From assembly GCA_026119935.1 (NCBI GenBank), contig JALRMH010000057.1, positions 1-64,000 on the forward strand: 64,000 bases of DNA. Reading direction: 5' to 3'. The notes beneath the pieces are model-generated. The model did no database searches. It saw only the letters and a program-made list of their open reading frames with translations, and was not told the origin of the DNA. Both the position numbers and the translations under genes were made by a program. Positions 1 through 9,404 of this stretch are shown piece by piece. The stretch comes from Endothia cerciana (Eukaryota; Ascomycota; Sordariomycetes; Diaporthales; Cryphonectriaceae). The first letter of the stretch is position 1. The number at the start of each line of letters is the position of its first letter.

Positions 1-109
1 CGCCCTGCATGCGGACCCCATGCCCCCACGGCACCGTAAACCCGTCTGGTGGGTTTTTATCCCTTTTTTTTTTTTTTTTTTCCGCCCTTTTTTTATTTTT
101 TCAGGGCTT

Positions 110-146
<37 letters not shown>

Positions 147-780
147 CTTCTTTCCCCTTTCCCTTTCCCCCAGACAACTGCTGAGACCCGAGACCCAAAT
201 CTGAGAATGGTCTTGTATTTCCTCGTCCTGCGCGCGGCAGCCGGGCGCCTTTTTCGAGGTCTATCCCGGGATATCGATGCGAGGACGGCGGCGTCCGGCG
301 CTCATATGCAAATCATCTTCTCCGACGTTGTAGCGGCGGCCTGCTGGATGCCGTCGTCGAGGTGGTCAAACGGTGATCGCTCTTGATTGAAACCAATCAG
401 GGTGTCTCTGAATTCCGGATCAGGCACGACACCTGTCAGTGGACCTGGCTGAGATCTCGAACCCTTGGACTAGGTAGATGACTGCGGCATTGGGGTGGGG
501 GTGAACGGCTATATAATAACTACCTGAACTTGGGCAAGACGTGAGAAGAGGGCTCGACGGGGCACTTCCGATACTTTGATATATATATATAAAATTTCCC
601 CGAAGATGATGATAGGAATCTCCGATCTGCTCTCTCTACATTGGCATCTAAACGCAACACGCAACAGCTGCTGGCCGGACACCGACAGATCAAGAACCAG
701 TCAGGTACACGGCTTGCAGATTGACAACTTCCTCGATCGATATGTGCATCGGACGTCCAAGGAGGCACCCGTGCAAGCAC
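1..780. other. Non-coding stretch with poly-T tracts
   Basis: No supportable gene. The left end carries two long poly-T runs (about 64-81 and 112-146, the second 35 T) separated by C/T-rich sequence. The rest is mixed-composition DNA that may hold the promoter of the cysteine-rich gene starting at 781. Open frames through the T tracts give poly-Phe and are artefacts of the homopolymer. Confidence 0.6.
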
Positions 781-1243
781 ATGTCCATAAATTACAACTA
801 CTGTCTTAGAGCGCACTTCTACCGCGACTCGGACTTGGCGACTCCCTGTGCCAATACCACGTACGCGGTTCCCCAGGATACGACCCTCCGATGCACCAAC
901 AACCTCTGCTTTTACGAGGTCCTCGGCGGCCACTGGACCTGCTGCCAATGCCAGAAAGGGCCCAATACCGTGGGCTGGTGTAGTTTCCACCGCCCGAGAA
1001 CAGAGGTCAACGCCCTCACAGGTCAGGAGGAGCAGTTGACGATGTGTGAACACTGTTGTTGCGGGAGCTGCACCCCGTGGCGTGAGCGGCTTCTTCCTCT
1101 TCGTCTTCTCCTCCTCCATCTGCTTTCCTGCCTCGCTCTTGGGGAGCCCATATCTTCGCAACTCATGCAAGAATGCTTGTGCTGATCAGGAATCTGCAGG
1201 GTCATCAGAGGCCGGGGTCCATCAGTCGGTTGAGACGGATTGA
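781..1243 (+). CDS. Small cysteine-rich protein A (hypothetical)
   Basis: Function unknown. The start at 781 gives a cysteine-rich product beginning MSINYNYC; an in-frame ATG at 721 would add 20 residues. A likely intron runs 1082-1199 (GTGAGC donor, TGCTGAT-like branch, CTGCAG acceptor), giving 781-1081 joined to 1200-1243, about 114 residues. Without splicing the frame ends at 1185. The core has W-x-CC-x-C followed by GPNTVGWCSF. The same arrangement (W-x-CC-x-C, then GPNNVEFCSF) occurs in the gene at 2067-2626, so the two look like tandem paralogues. The paired cysteines suggest metal binding or disulphides, but no secretion signal is evident. The intron and the 3' end are less certain than the core. 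Confidence 0.5.
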
Positions 1244-2066
1244 GGCTCCTGGGGTCGTTCTCAGCCGCATCAGAAGGGGGAAGAATGAAGAGCGATAGGT
1301 ATTCTTGTCGCAAAAAGGCCCGACGAGGATTAGGTGCTTTCACTCGCTTGTCTGCGCTGCTGGTCTGGATGTTTCTGATGATGTTGAGGAACATGGTGAT
1401 TTGTGCCGCGCATCATGTGGGCAACGGAAACGTGATAACTAGGTTTAGTTCGCCCTGGTGTTTGGAATTACGCAACAGAACGCTATGGTTTCTTGATGAT
1501 TACCATGAAGATGACAACAATGCCTAGGTAATCACCTGAAGCATGGACAAAGTCTCTGCCGACCGCACCCCTCCCCCCAGTCCACAGCTCCTCATCATAA
1601 ACCTCGGATTTCGGCGAAGTCACAGGCTGAAAGCTTGATGCTGCAGGCTCCATGAATGACCCAGAGGCTCTCGTCATCATGCAGTTGAAGTACTGGGAAG
1701 GCGGCATTCGCCTCTCAGTGTGTTCATTTTCAGAGGTTAAAACCACCCGTCATCCACCTAGACTTCCCAAGGAGATGCCTCTCGCAGCATTGCCTCATAG
1801 CTTCCGCAGGACTGGCGGAGAGCGATTATTCCCACAACCTAGCAATCAGAGAGATGGTACGGCAGTATATAAGCCTGCTGGATCTGGCCAGCTACCTCAA
1901 CTGCTTGTTTCGACAATAGCACACGTCCGTTGACACGCTGAACAGGTATGAGGGCTCTGGATAGCACCATCAGCAAGACGCATCAAGACCACCAAAACCT
2001 GAGCTGTTGGAAAAGGAGAGCTCGATACAGCTGCACATAGGACTGCAGCACTCCAAAACCTTCGCC
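1244..2066. other. Spacer between the two cysteine-rich genes
   Basis: Mixed-composition DNA without a convincing gene. Open frames on both strands are short; a few hydrophobic stretches (for example minus strand near 1483-1560) match no family I recognise. A TATA-like stretch (gtatataag) lies near 1864, about 200 bases upstream of the second cysteine-rich gene, and may be its core promoter. Confidence 0.4.
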
Positions 2067-2626
2067 ATGTGCAATTACACCACTCACGTCTGGGATTGCG
2101 GCCACAGCTTGGTCGAGCGTACATCCTATTGCGGGAATCAAGTGGTTGACATGGAGGGCAACTTCTCGTCTTGTCACAACACCGACCATGCGGCAATCAA
2201 AACATACGAGCCTGGCAGATGCTCTGATGTGAACTGCTTCTGGACGCCGGCATGGAAGTGTTGCAAGTGTAGGAATGGGCCCAACAATGTGGAATTCTGC
2301 TCATTCTTACGGGCTGCGGAGTTCAAAGTCCTGCAAGTGCCTTGTTGGGGACCCAGGCGGTGTGGCCACAGCCGGTGCCACCACTGTCGGTTGCTGCCAG
2401 GTGAGTACTCGGACACCTGCCACCTGCCACCAGAGACCATAACTGGGTGGCTGCTAACACATAAGGATGCACAGACAGCGGCGACGGGGGAGAGCAAGAC
2501 GACTCAGGTCCGGGTCAGAAGGCGACGGACGACCCTGGCCGGGGAAGCAGCCGGCTGGCGGGTACCCAGGGCAGCTCTGCCGGCTCGTCATATTCAGTCT
2601 CAGGGATACCCATTCCAAACCTTTAG
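2067..2626 (+). CDS. Small cysteine-rich protein B (hypothetical)
   Basis: Function unknown. Start chosen at the ATG opening MCNYTTHVWDCGHS, although the frame is open 20 codons further upstream. Exon 1 is 2067-2400; the intron 2401-2474 has GTGAGT, a GCTAAC branch near 2453 and a CAG acceptor; exon 2 is 2475-2626. The product is about 161 residues. The first ~110 residues hold many Cys and His, including C-x(7)-CGH, W-x-CC-x-C followed by GPNNVEFCSF, and a final CGHSRCHHC. The second exon is Gly/Ser-rich and low complexity. The Cys/His spacing suggests zinc or another metal site; this is inference. It shares the W-x-CC-x-C / GPN-x-V / CSF core with the gene at 781-1243, pointing to local duplication and divergence. 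There is no signal peptide, so a cytosolic or nuclear role is more likely than a secreted effector. Confidence 0.6.
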
Positions 2627-2959
2627 GACACCATCACAAGTGAACGGGCGTTGTGGTCCTGGCCGTGTGTGTAAACAGGCCAGGGCGTTGGCTTGGGTAA
2701 TTACGACATCTTTCAGCGCGGTGGGCAGGGTGTTTGGCAGCTCGACGTTCTGACCGAGGACGCAGAGGGCGGGTTTGCTTTCTTGATAACGCGGCAGTCT
2801 AGCTCTCACCGGTCCAAATTTGGTCTTTGCGAGTGCCTCGCCGTGTCCTCCAACACAATACCAGCAATGATATCTGTCTCTCTGTGTGAATAAGCGCTTC
2901 AGACTGATTATAACACCGCCTACGAACAACGACAGAACAGCCAGGAAGATAGACCGCAC
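2600..2959 (-). CDS. Possible small membrane protein (doubtful ORF)
   Basis: A 119-codon open frame starting at 2959. It begins with a hydrophobic segment (residues 1-20, charged residues K and R just after it) that would be one membrane span or a signal anchor, followed by a cysteine-containing tail that I cannot assign. Its end overlaps the last exon of cysteine-rich gene B on the opposite strand. The absence of a recognised domain and the overlap make it doubtful. Confidence 0.2.
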   Translation of the reverse strand: MRSIFLAVLSLFVGGVIISLKRLFTQRDRYHCWYCVGGHGEALAKTKFGPVRARLPRYQESKPALCVLGQNVELPNTLPTALKDVVITQANALACLHTRPGPQRPFTCDGVLKVWNGYP

Positions 2960-4847
2960 TGCGTTATGAACACACTGAAGACGAGGTCCTACTTCACCCC
3001 GATCGGCACCTCTGTCACTGCTGTCTGGGGCTTCGTCTCGTCAGGAAGCTTGGACGGTGTTTCTGTGGCAGGGGGTGAGTGTTGACGGCGCTTCTTAGGG
3101 CCTGTGACATCGTGCGAGAGCAATCTGATGGACCTCGCCTGCGAAAACACCATCTCCCTTTTGCGCCGGGAGAGGTGCACTATCCCTGACTGCGAGGGTC
3201 TCGTTCGTCGGCCTCGCGCTTGACCATCCGCACAGACGAACAACACCTCAGGACATCTACCAGCATAGTCCCCGGGGACCTGCCACGCACTTTCGTTAGC
3301 CCACCCCGCAGGCACAGGGTTGATCGACGTGCCCTCTCGGCCTCGAGACTAGGCTTTCTGTAGGAAAAGGGCTGGATGGCTGACGGGTCCATCTTCCCCG
3401 CGAACCAACGAGGAGGCGACAGATATCTAGCCGCCCGCCGGGTCCACCCAGCGGGACGCGCGGGAGACGTAACGCCCAGGATAAGAGAACACTCAGTTGT
3501 GGCCCTTGGTCAGCCGGTTTGATTGACTCCAGCGGTGGTGGACGTTGGTGATGATGTGCAGAGGACTTTCCCCGGTCGGCGCACCCACGATACGAGAAGC
3601 CGACCGTGATCTGCAGCCGCTATGTAATTAGTAAATAGTACAGGCTTGGCTTTCGCCAAGAAGGGGCTGGGGTCTGTGAGCAGTTATTAGGTTGAGACCG
3701 GATCCGGGTGTCGCCAGGTAGGGGCCTCAGCTCAGGGTCTTCCTTGTCCTGTCGGCTACTCGTCCTGGCGGGTGAGAAGGATGCAGATCGAGTCCTTCCA
3801 GTCCCGCCAAAGGATCTATTTCCTTCTTCCACCCTTGTTCTACTGTTACAGATGGATGCGGCGGGCCAGGGCGGCGGCCATGAGAGGTGGCAAGCAATGC
3901 CTTGCGGAGTAGTACGAAATTCTGTGGCGTGTAGAGTACCTAGCTGCCCGGGGCGGCGAGACAGCGTCACCCGAGTGCCCGCCCGTCGGCCCTCCCCCCC
4001 CTCCTCCCTCGGTGATCCGTAGACGGTAGCCACGTGTTGTACACGCGCGGCAGGGATCATTGACGACGGATAGGGCGAGATCCTGATGCTCCGCCGTGTA
4101 GCAGCACGGAGGGCTCCAGCCCCGGTCTCGTCTTCTGCCTGTGGTTTCCGACGGGGTCCTTGGGGGGGGGGGGGGCCGGGCCTCGAGAGGTGTGCGGGAC
4201 GAGATGAGGTGACGTGAGGTCGGGCCCGGGTCCCACGAGACAATGGCGCAGAAGCCCTCTCCTTCTGCCCCTTGTCGTCTGGCCAGCCTCCTGGGCCGTG
4301 GCCGTGTGCCTCATTCTTCTGCTCTGTGTGCTCCCGCGGCAACAGTGCCTGCAGTGACCGCCCGCCAGAGCCCACCCGGGCCTGAGAGCAGCCGCCACTG
4401 GGGGGCAGTGAGGGTGTCGGTGGGATTTACATATCAGGCCAGGCTACACCCACCAGACGGGGGAGGGGGAATAAAGGGAAAGTAAAGAGGATGGGTAAAC
4501 AGAAGAAAGAAGGTAAAAAGACGGGCGAGCCGAGTTGGCAGAGTCAGAGTCACGAGTGTGATACATACATAACCGTAGCAGGGTGAGGTACTATGTGAGT
4601 GGTGAGAAGACGCGAGATGGGTCGCAGCTGTCCCTGTCCCTGTCGCTGGGTGTCGTGCTGTGGTGTGCGCTGTGATATCACGGTGGTGTCAATCGCCCCC
4701 CTGAGCCGGTGGCGAGTCTGACTACCCCTCTACCAGGTCTGACTCTGATGCTGAGTGTAGTACTGCATTGGATCTCGACATGGTGGCAGCATGGCAGCAT
4801 GGGTACTATGGTTTTGTGGTAGACGGTAGAAGGGCCTCGTCCCCGAG

Positions 4848-4850
<3 letters not shown>

Positions 4851-4893
<43 letters not shown>
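4851..4893. repeat. (GA)n microsatellite
   Basis: About 21 uninterrupted GA units, followed by a G-rich run. It lies in non-coding DNA and generates artefactual Arg-Glu and Leu-Ser repeat frames on the two strands. Confidence 0.95.
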
Positions 4894-4896
<3 letters not shown>

Positions 4897-5228
4897 GGGG
4901 GGAGGGCAGGCTGGAGCAGGTTGGTGATCACAGTACATCGTATGGTATGCTGTGCTTCCCACCCCCCGTCAGGCTCTGACCCCTGCCGATCCCTGCACCC
5001 ACGCGTCGGCGTGGGCGTTTGTCTGATGGGACGCTCTGCCATGTGGGTTGAAACGCCGTGGCGGCCGAGATACCGCGTAGTGTCCTGCACATAACGCCGC
5101 GAGGATCACAAGAGGCCTGTGCAGAGCGGGGCCTGCTCCTGGGGCGGGGCTCCTTTAGGGCACTAAGGCCGTCCAGGAGCCCTTGTTTAGGGGCTGACAA
5201 TTAGCTGCCGTCAGCCTACTGCCGTAAA

Positions 5229-5243
5229 CCCCCCCCCCCCCCC
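5229..5243. repeat. Poly-C run
   Basis: About 15 consecutive C. Comparable C/G runs occur near 4158-4173, 7690-7708, 10300-10315, 19157-19169, 27126-27140, 40754-40767 and 54873-54885, all outside predicted exons. Their exact lengths may be unreliable. Confidence 0.85.
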
Positions 5244-5612
5244 AGACGGACCATCGTGGCCGCAGCACTGCGGGCGCAGGGTTATGGATCTGCTGGACCG
5301 ACCGCTGGCGGCAGCAACGGCACCAGCACCCAGCGGCAGGGCAGTACTTACTGCAGCATGCCCCCTCAGGCGCTCCACAGGCCTGACAGGTAGATAATAG
5401 TATGGTACGGCCACGGGTGCCGCCCGTGCAGGCTGCGCAGGCGGGACCCGGCTGCAACCTGCTGCACCTTTCACACTACTGTATCATAGTCATGGCACAT
5501 GGGGGAGCGAGGGCATCGTGTCCATTCCCACCCCATCGGAACCAGCCCACGCCGCAGGGCATCCCCCCCCCTAACGCAACATCCGTTCCTCGCCTTTCCG
5601 GGCCTCCTCTCG

Positions 5613-5672
5613 CACCACACCACCACCACCACCACCACCGCCATCCCCCCCCGCCCCCACACACACACACAC
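5613..5672. repeat. (CAC)n and (CA)n microsatellites
   Basis: A run of CAC triplets (5613-5639) is followed after a C-rich spacer by CA dinucleotides (about 5658-5672). Non-coding. Confidence 0.9.
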
Positions 5673-5693
5673 TCACTCACTGTGAACAACTCG

Positions 5694-5697
<4 letters not shown>

Positions 5698-5731
<34 letters not shown>
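5698..5731. repeat. (CT)n microsatellite in a pyrimidine-rich leader
   Basis: About 17 CT units followed by CTCA variants. It sits about 650 bases before the first candidate start of the downstream gene. CT-rich tracts just upstream of transcription starts are common in filamentous fungi, so this may be promoter DNA; that is inference. Confidence 0.9.
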
Positions 5732-5737
<6 letters not shown>

Positions 5738-6378
5738 TCACTCTCTCACTGACCCCCTCTCTGTCACTCTCTGTCCCTCCCTTTCCTGGACCAAACACAT
5801 CCTTCGTTGGCCCTGGTTTTACCTGCTCTGCGCCTTTGACGGTTGATTGCTTCCCAATCCTTGTGCCCGTCGCGGCCTCCTCTCCTCGGGCTGCCTGAGC
5901 TGACCCGTGTGCCTGGGCCCCAACAAGTCAAAACACCTTCGAAACAGGCCGGTGACCGTACCGTACCGCACCGCACCGCACACCTCACCACCGACCACTC
6001 TGCTGCTGCGTCGGTAGGAAGGAAGACCCCAAGGCTGGATCGTGACCTCGACTTCTCTTCTGCTCACCTGCCCACCCGTTGGGCGATCCCCGGATTGCAG
6101 CTTGATTGGATCCTCCTCCCCTGGTCCGTCTTGTTCGCCCTGACATCTCAGCTCTCTCTCCACCAACTCCGGGACCCGTTTATCTCGATCCCGGCTCTGT
6201 CCTCCCTCCTCTCCCTATCTCCCTCCCCCCTCGACTCCTCGGCCGTTGGGAGAACAAGGTGTGCTCTCGCGTTCTCGATTCACGACCGTCGCCGCCCTCG
6301 CCGTTGCTGAGAGACATCCTCGGCCCTCGTCCTCTCACCTCCCAACACCCAACACAACACGACTGGCTACCCGCAAAC

Positions 6379-7074
6379 ATGCCCACCTCTCTCGAATCCT
6401 CCCGCCCAATTATGGCGCCCTCGGTACGTCACTTCCCCCATCCAGGTTCCCGCTGATCGTCCCTCGATTCCTTCGCCCTTACCTCTAGTCATCCAGCCCT
6501 CATATCAAGCCGCTGCCCTGGGGCGCCGTGGTCAGACCTGGCGACTCACACCTTCACTGTTCATTCATCCTGCCGTGTCTCATCCATACCCCCCTCCCCC
6601 TTCCCCCCCGCCTTTTCCCCAAGGACATCTCCTGCGCCTCCACAAGGCGCCATGTCCTCTCGAGACGACCAGGCGCCACTGGCCCAGCAACCCGCACACA
6701 GCATGTCTGACGATGACCCCGAACAGACTCGCGCCTCCACCCGCGCCTCAGTCCGCTACAGCGTCTACTCGACCGCCCCGACCGTCCAGACCACCGCCAC
6801 AAACGACAGTGCCGTTGCCGAGATCCAGAACATCGGGGAGAGCATCGAGCGCATGGACAAGGGGAACAAGAGGCTGAGCGAGCAGCGTGTCGAGCTCAAC
6901 CCCGACCAGCAGACCGTCTTTCAGAAGCTCGCGCTGGGCGCCAAGTTAGAACGGGCCCTGGGCAGACGCATGACCGGCCAGGATGCTGTCATGCGGCAGC
7001 GCGCACCCTCCAAAGCGGGCCAGAAGAAGGGCCTGAGTGAGAAGGATGGGGACGAGATCCCCGCCGCGGCATAA
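6379..7074 (+). CDS. Conserved-looking hypothetical protein
   Basis: No known family. The secure part is 6652-7074 (MSSRDDQ...), 140 codons: a Ser/Thr/Gln-rich start, then a charged, probably helical segment (about residues 55-100, ENIGESIERMD-like, ending in KLERALGRRM) and a basic Lys-rich tail. Two upstream exons are plausible: 6379-6423 (start MPTSLESS, GTACGT donor, GCTGATC branch, TAG acceptor at 6488) and 6489-6574, with a 49-nt intron to 6624. That model stays in frame and gives 193 residues, but the second donor (GTGTCT) and the short intron are weak. If these exons are untranslated, the start is 6652. Expected to be cytosolic: no signal peptide or membrane segment. Confidence 0.6.
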
Positions 7075-7995
7075 GCGGCTTTCGAGCACACATTGCACGA
7101 CAGCACCGGGGAACCCATGCCGCCTCCCCCGGATGGGCGCATCTGGAGCGGCGAAACGATCCGGTAGATTCGGGCAAACACATTAGATCAACCTTGCCCC
7201 TTCCAGTCCTTTACCACCCGCAACATGGGCGCGATCAGTTTATATTTCACGATGACGACCTGCATCACGGGGCCGGGGGGTGGGGTCCGAGGCTTGCCGT
7301 CCTGTCTATATTGATCATCGTAAAGCGGACGGGGCGATACTTGAGAGTCGTTATTTATGTCGGCATGGGAAGGGGCAGGCCAGAAGCAACTTGCATTGCA
7401 TGTTTTTTTTTTTGTTGGGCACTCAGTCGACCGGAGTATACCCGTCCAGTCATGGGGGACAAATTTGTGTGGGTGGGCTTCGTCACATTTCCATCTAGTT
7501 TTCACGGCCAGCGGTTCGGTCGACATGGGATTTTTGGGTTTTCACCTGGTTGTACGTTCGGGCGGGTGGGTGCCGGCCTGCTTTCAGATTGCTTATCATA
7601 ATGCACGGAGAAGCATTCAACAAATCGAATGGGATTGAGCATGATGAGTTTGATGCGTATAGAACCCACCTCACCCCCCTTGCCACGCCCCTCCCCCCCC
7701 CCCCCCCCAAAAAACCAAAAAATTACCACCACGCGTGGGGACCAGCGCCAACACCGCACATGTCCCCGTGTGACCCGACAGGCTTCAGAGCCCATATCGA
7801 GATGCCTCCGAACGCCCAACGCCTCTAAACCAGACAGACATTCGTAACTCAAGCCCGTAGGGACAGTTGGCCGAGGGTCTTAACCCCCGCTGGGCAACCC
7901 AACCGTTCTTTCCCTCATACATCAGCTCACTGGCGATGATGCCGCAGGCGAGCCACACCACGGCGCCCCGCCCCCCGGCTTTCCCCCCCACCTCG
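7075..7995. other. Convergent intergenic region
   Basis: Lies between the hypothetical gene (plus) and SEC72 (minus) and should hold both 3' ends. It contains an 18-base poly-C run near 7691 followed by A-rich sequence. Nothing else recognised. Confidence 0.5.
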
Positions 7996-8601
7996 TCAGT
8001 TCGGGAGCCTCGCCTCGATCTCCTTCAGCAGCTTGATCAGCTCCCCATCCTCCCCCTCCATCTCCAGCCCCTTGCCCACCCACTCCCTCGCCTCCTCATA
8101 CCGCCCCATCTCGAAGAGGCACCGGCCCCGCCTGTACCACGCCTTGGGGTTCCCGACCTTCTTCGCCTCGACACTGCACTCGGCGTCGGCGCCGCCCTTG
8201 ACCCAGTTCCTCAGCTCCATGTGGGCCTGCGCGCGGTTCGCGAACAGCATGGCGGCCTCGTCGCGCACGAGCCCGTTGGGCTCCCAGGCGGGGCGGGTCA
8301 GGGCCATCTTCAGCCCCAGGGTGTAGAAGTTGATGGCGTCCGTGTACTTCTGGTTCTTGAAGGTGTCGTTGCCCGTCTCGCGCAGCTTCTTGATCTGGGC
8401 GCTGCGCTTCGGATTGACGGGGACGGGCGGCGGCGGCACGACGTGCGGGGCCTCGAGGGTGCCGATGAGCGAGCGGTGCAGGTTGTTGAGGGCCTCGAGC
8501 TCGGCGGTCAGACTGCGCGAGCTGGACGCCGAGGTGATGGCCTTGGACTGCGGGTGCATGGAGAGGGGGAGGAGGGTGAAGGTTTCTTGGTCGGTGGCCA
8601 T
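7996..8601 (-). CDS. SEC72: Sec72-like TPR subunit of the ER translocon
   Basis: A single-exon 201-residue protein. After a low-complexity start and a Pro-rich stretch (residues ~50-62) it has a TPR region: RETGNDTFKNQKYTDAINFYTLG (first repeat), AAMLFANRAQAHMELRNW (second) and KAWYRRGRCLFEMGRYEEA (third). This layout and length match fungal Sec72 (yeast protein 193 residues), a cytosolic-side TPR subunit of the Sec62/Sec63 complex for post-translational import into the ER. In that family the TPRs bind Hsp70 C-termini. The start at 8601 is the first ATG of the frame, and no intron is needed. A different small TPR co-chaperone is the main alternative. Confidence 0.75.
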   Translation of the reverse strand: MATDQETFTLLPLSMHPQSKAITSASSSRSLTAELEALNNLHRSLIGTLEAPHVVPPPPVPVNPKRSAQIKKLRETGNDTFKNQKYTDAINFYTLGLKMALTRPAWEPNGLVRDEAAMLFANRAQAHMELRNWVKGGADAECSVEAKKVGNPKAWYRRGRCLFEMGRYEEAREWVGKGLEMEGEDGELIKLLKEIEARLPN

Positions 8602-9404
8602 CTTGACGGCCGGTGGGCGCAGCGCCTTGCGCCTTGAGGAGGATGAGGACGAGGACGAGGAGGGAGTGGTGGTGGTGATGGCGGCGGCGGCGGCTGGCGG
8701 CGGCGGTGGTGGTGTCTTTGGTCCCGGGTGGGATGGTTGTTCTGTTGTTCGGAAAGGGGGGTTGGGTGTGGGGATTAGGATGACGAGCTTGCTACTCAGG
8801 TGTGTTGGCGGTTTGAGGAGAGAGCGTGGAGGCGTGAAGTGAAGCGAGGTGAAGTTAAAGTGCTGGTGTGGTTACCAGGCTGGGGTGGAGTGGTAGCAGC
8901 GTAAAGGACAGCTGCATCGTTCGGGGGAGAAGCCACCTTATCTTATCGCAACTGACCAGCCGGTTGCAACTAAAAGCAAGCTGGATGAGCCCCGCCTGGG
9001 GAATTAACATGCCGAGGGTTACGCGCAACTTGTTGAACGTCAGCCCAATAAATCCTACCGAGCGACAGATTTCCATTCTTGATGTTTGGCGTTGTTGGTC
9101 GGGTGGCTGGTACGGCTCCCGACAGCTCCAGAGGTGCACCCTTGTGAGCCGGTGTACCCGTGGGCTGGCCTGTATCGACGCGGCTCTGCACAGTGTCGCG
9201 GCATCCGAGGCGAGTACTGCTGGCAGACCACCGGGGTGCCGGTCTGATAGGCACCTGCTGGTGATGACGCCCGGTCTAATCTCTGACGAAGACCTGCTGG
9301 AAATGACATGGGGTGTTGTCCACGAGGGCCCCCCGTGCCTCGCTCGGCTGGGCTCACAATGTGCCCGGCAAACAGGGGGATCCATTACGATTAGCTACAT
9401 CTAC
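8602..9404. other. Intergenic region upstream of SEC72
   Basis: Contains the SEC72 promoter (start at 8601, transcribed leftwards) and the 3' end of the membrane-protein gene. The GGA/GGC-repeat DNA at 8636-8710 lies just upstream of SEC72. No further gene recognised. Confidence 0.5.

Larger units (their letters stand above)
2627..6378. other. Long GC-rich gene-poor stretch with microsatellites
   Basis: About 3.7 kb with no recognisable gene apart from a doubtful minus-strand frame near 2600-2959. Open frames on both strands are rich in Pro, Arg, Gly and Ser, as expected from GC-rich non-coding DNA. Repeats are concentrated at 4851-4893, 5229-5243, 5613-5672 and 5698-5731, listed separately. 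From about 5690 to 6378 the plus strand is strongly pyrimidine-rich, as in many fungal promoters and 5' leaders, so this part probably serves the gene at 6379/6652. Confidence 0.5.

Noticed and set aside
9..386. Plus-strand frame rich in Phe and Leu
   Set aside because: Created by poly-T runs and has no domain.
3620..4375. 251-codon minus-strand frame
   Set aside because: Arg/Pro/Ser-rich in GC-rich DNA, no start context or splice pattern, no similarity; frames exist on both strands here.
4678..5200. Ser-Leu and Arg-Glu repeat proteins on both strands
   Set aside because: Direct translation of the GA microsatellite.
7867..8842. Long plus-strand frames opposite SEC72
   Set aside because: Shadow of the SEC72 coding strand; the TPR motifs lie on the minus strand.
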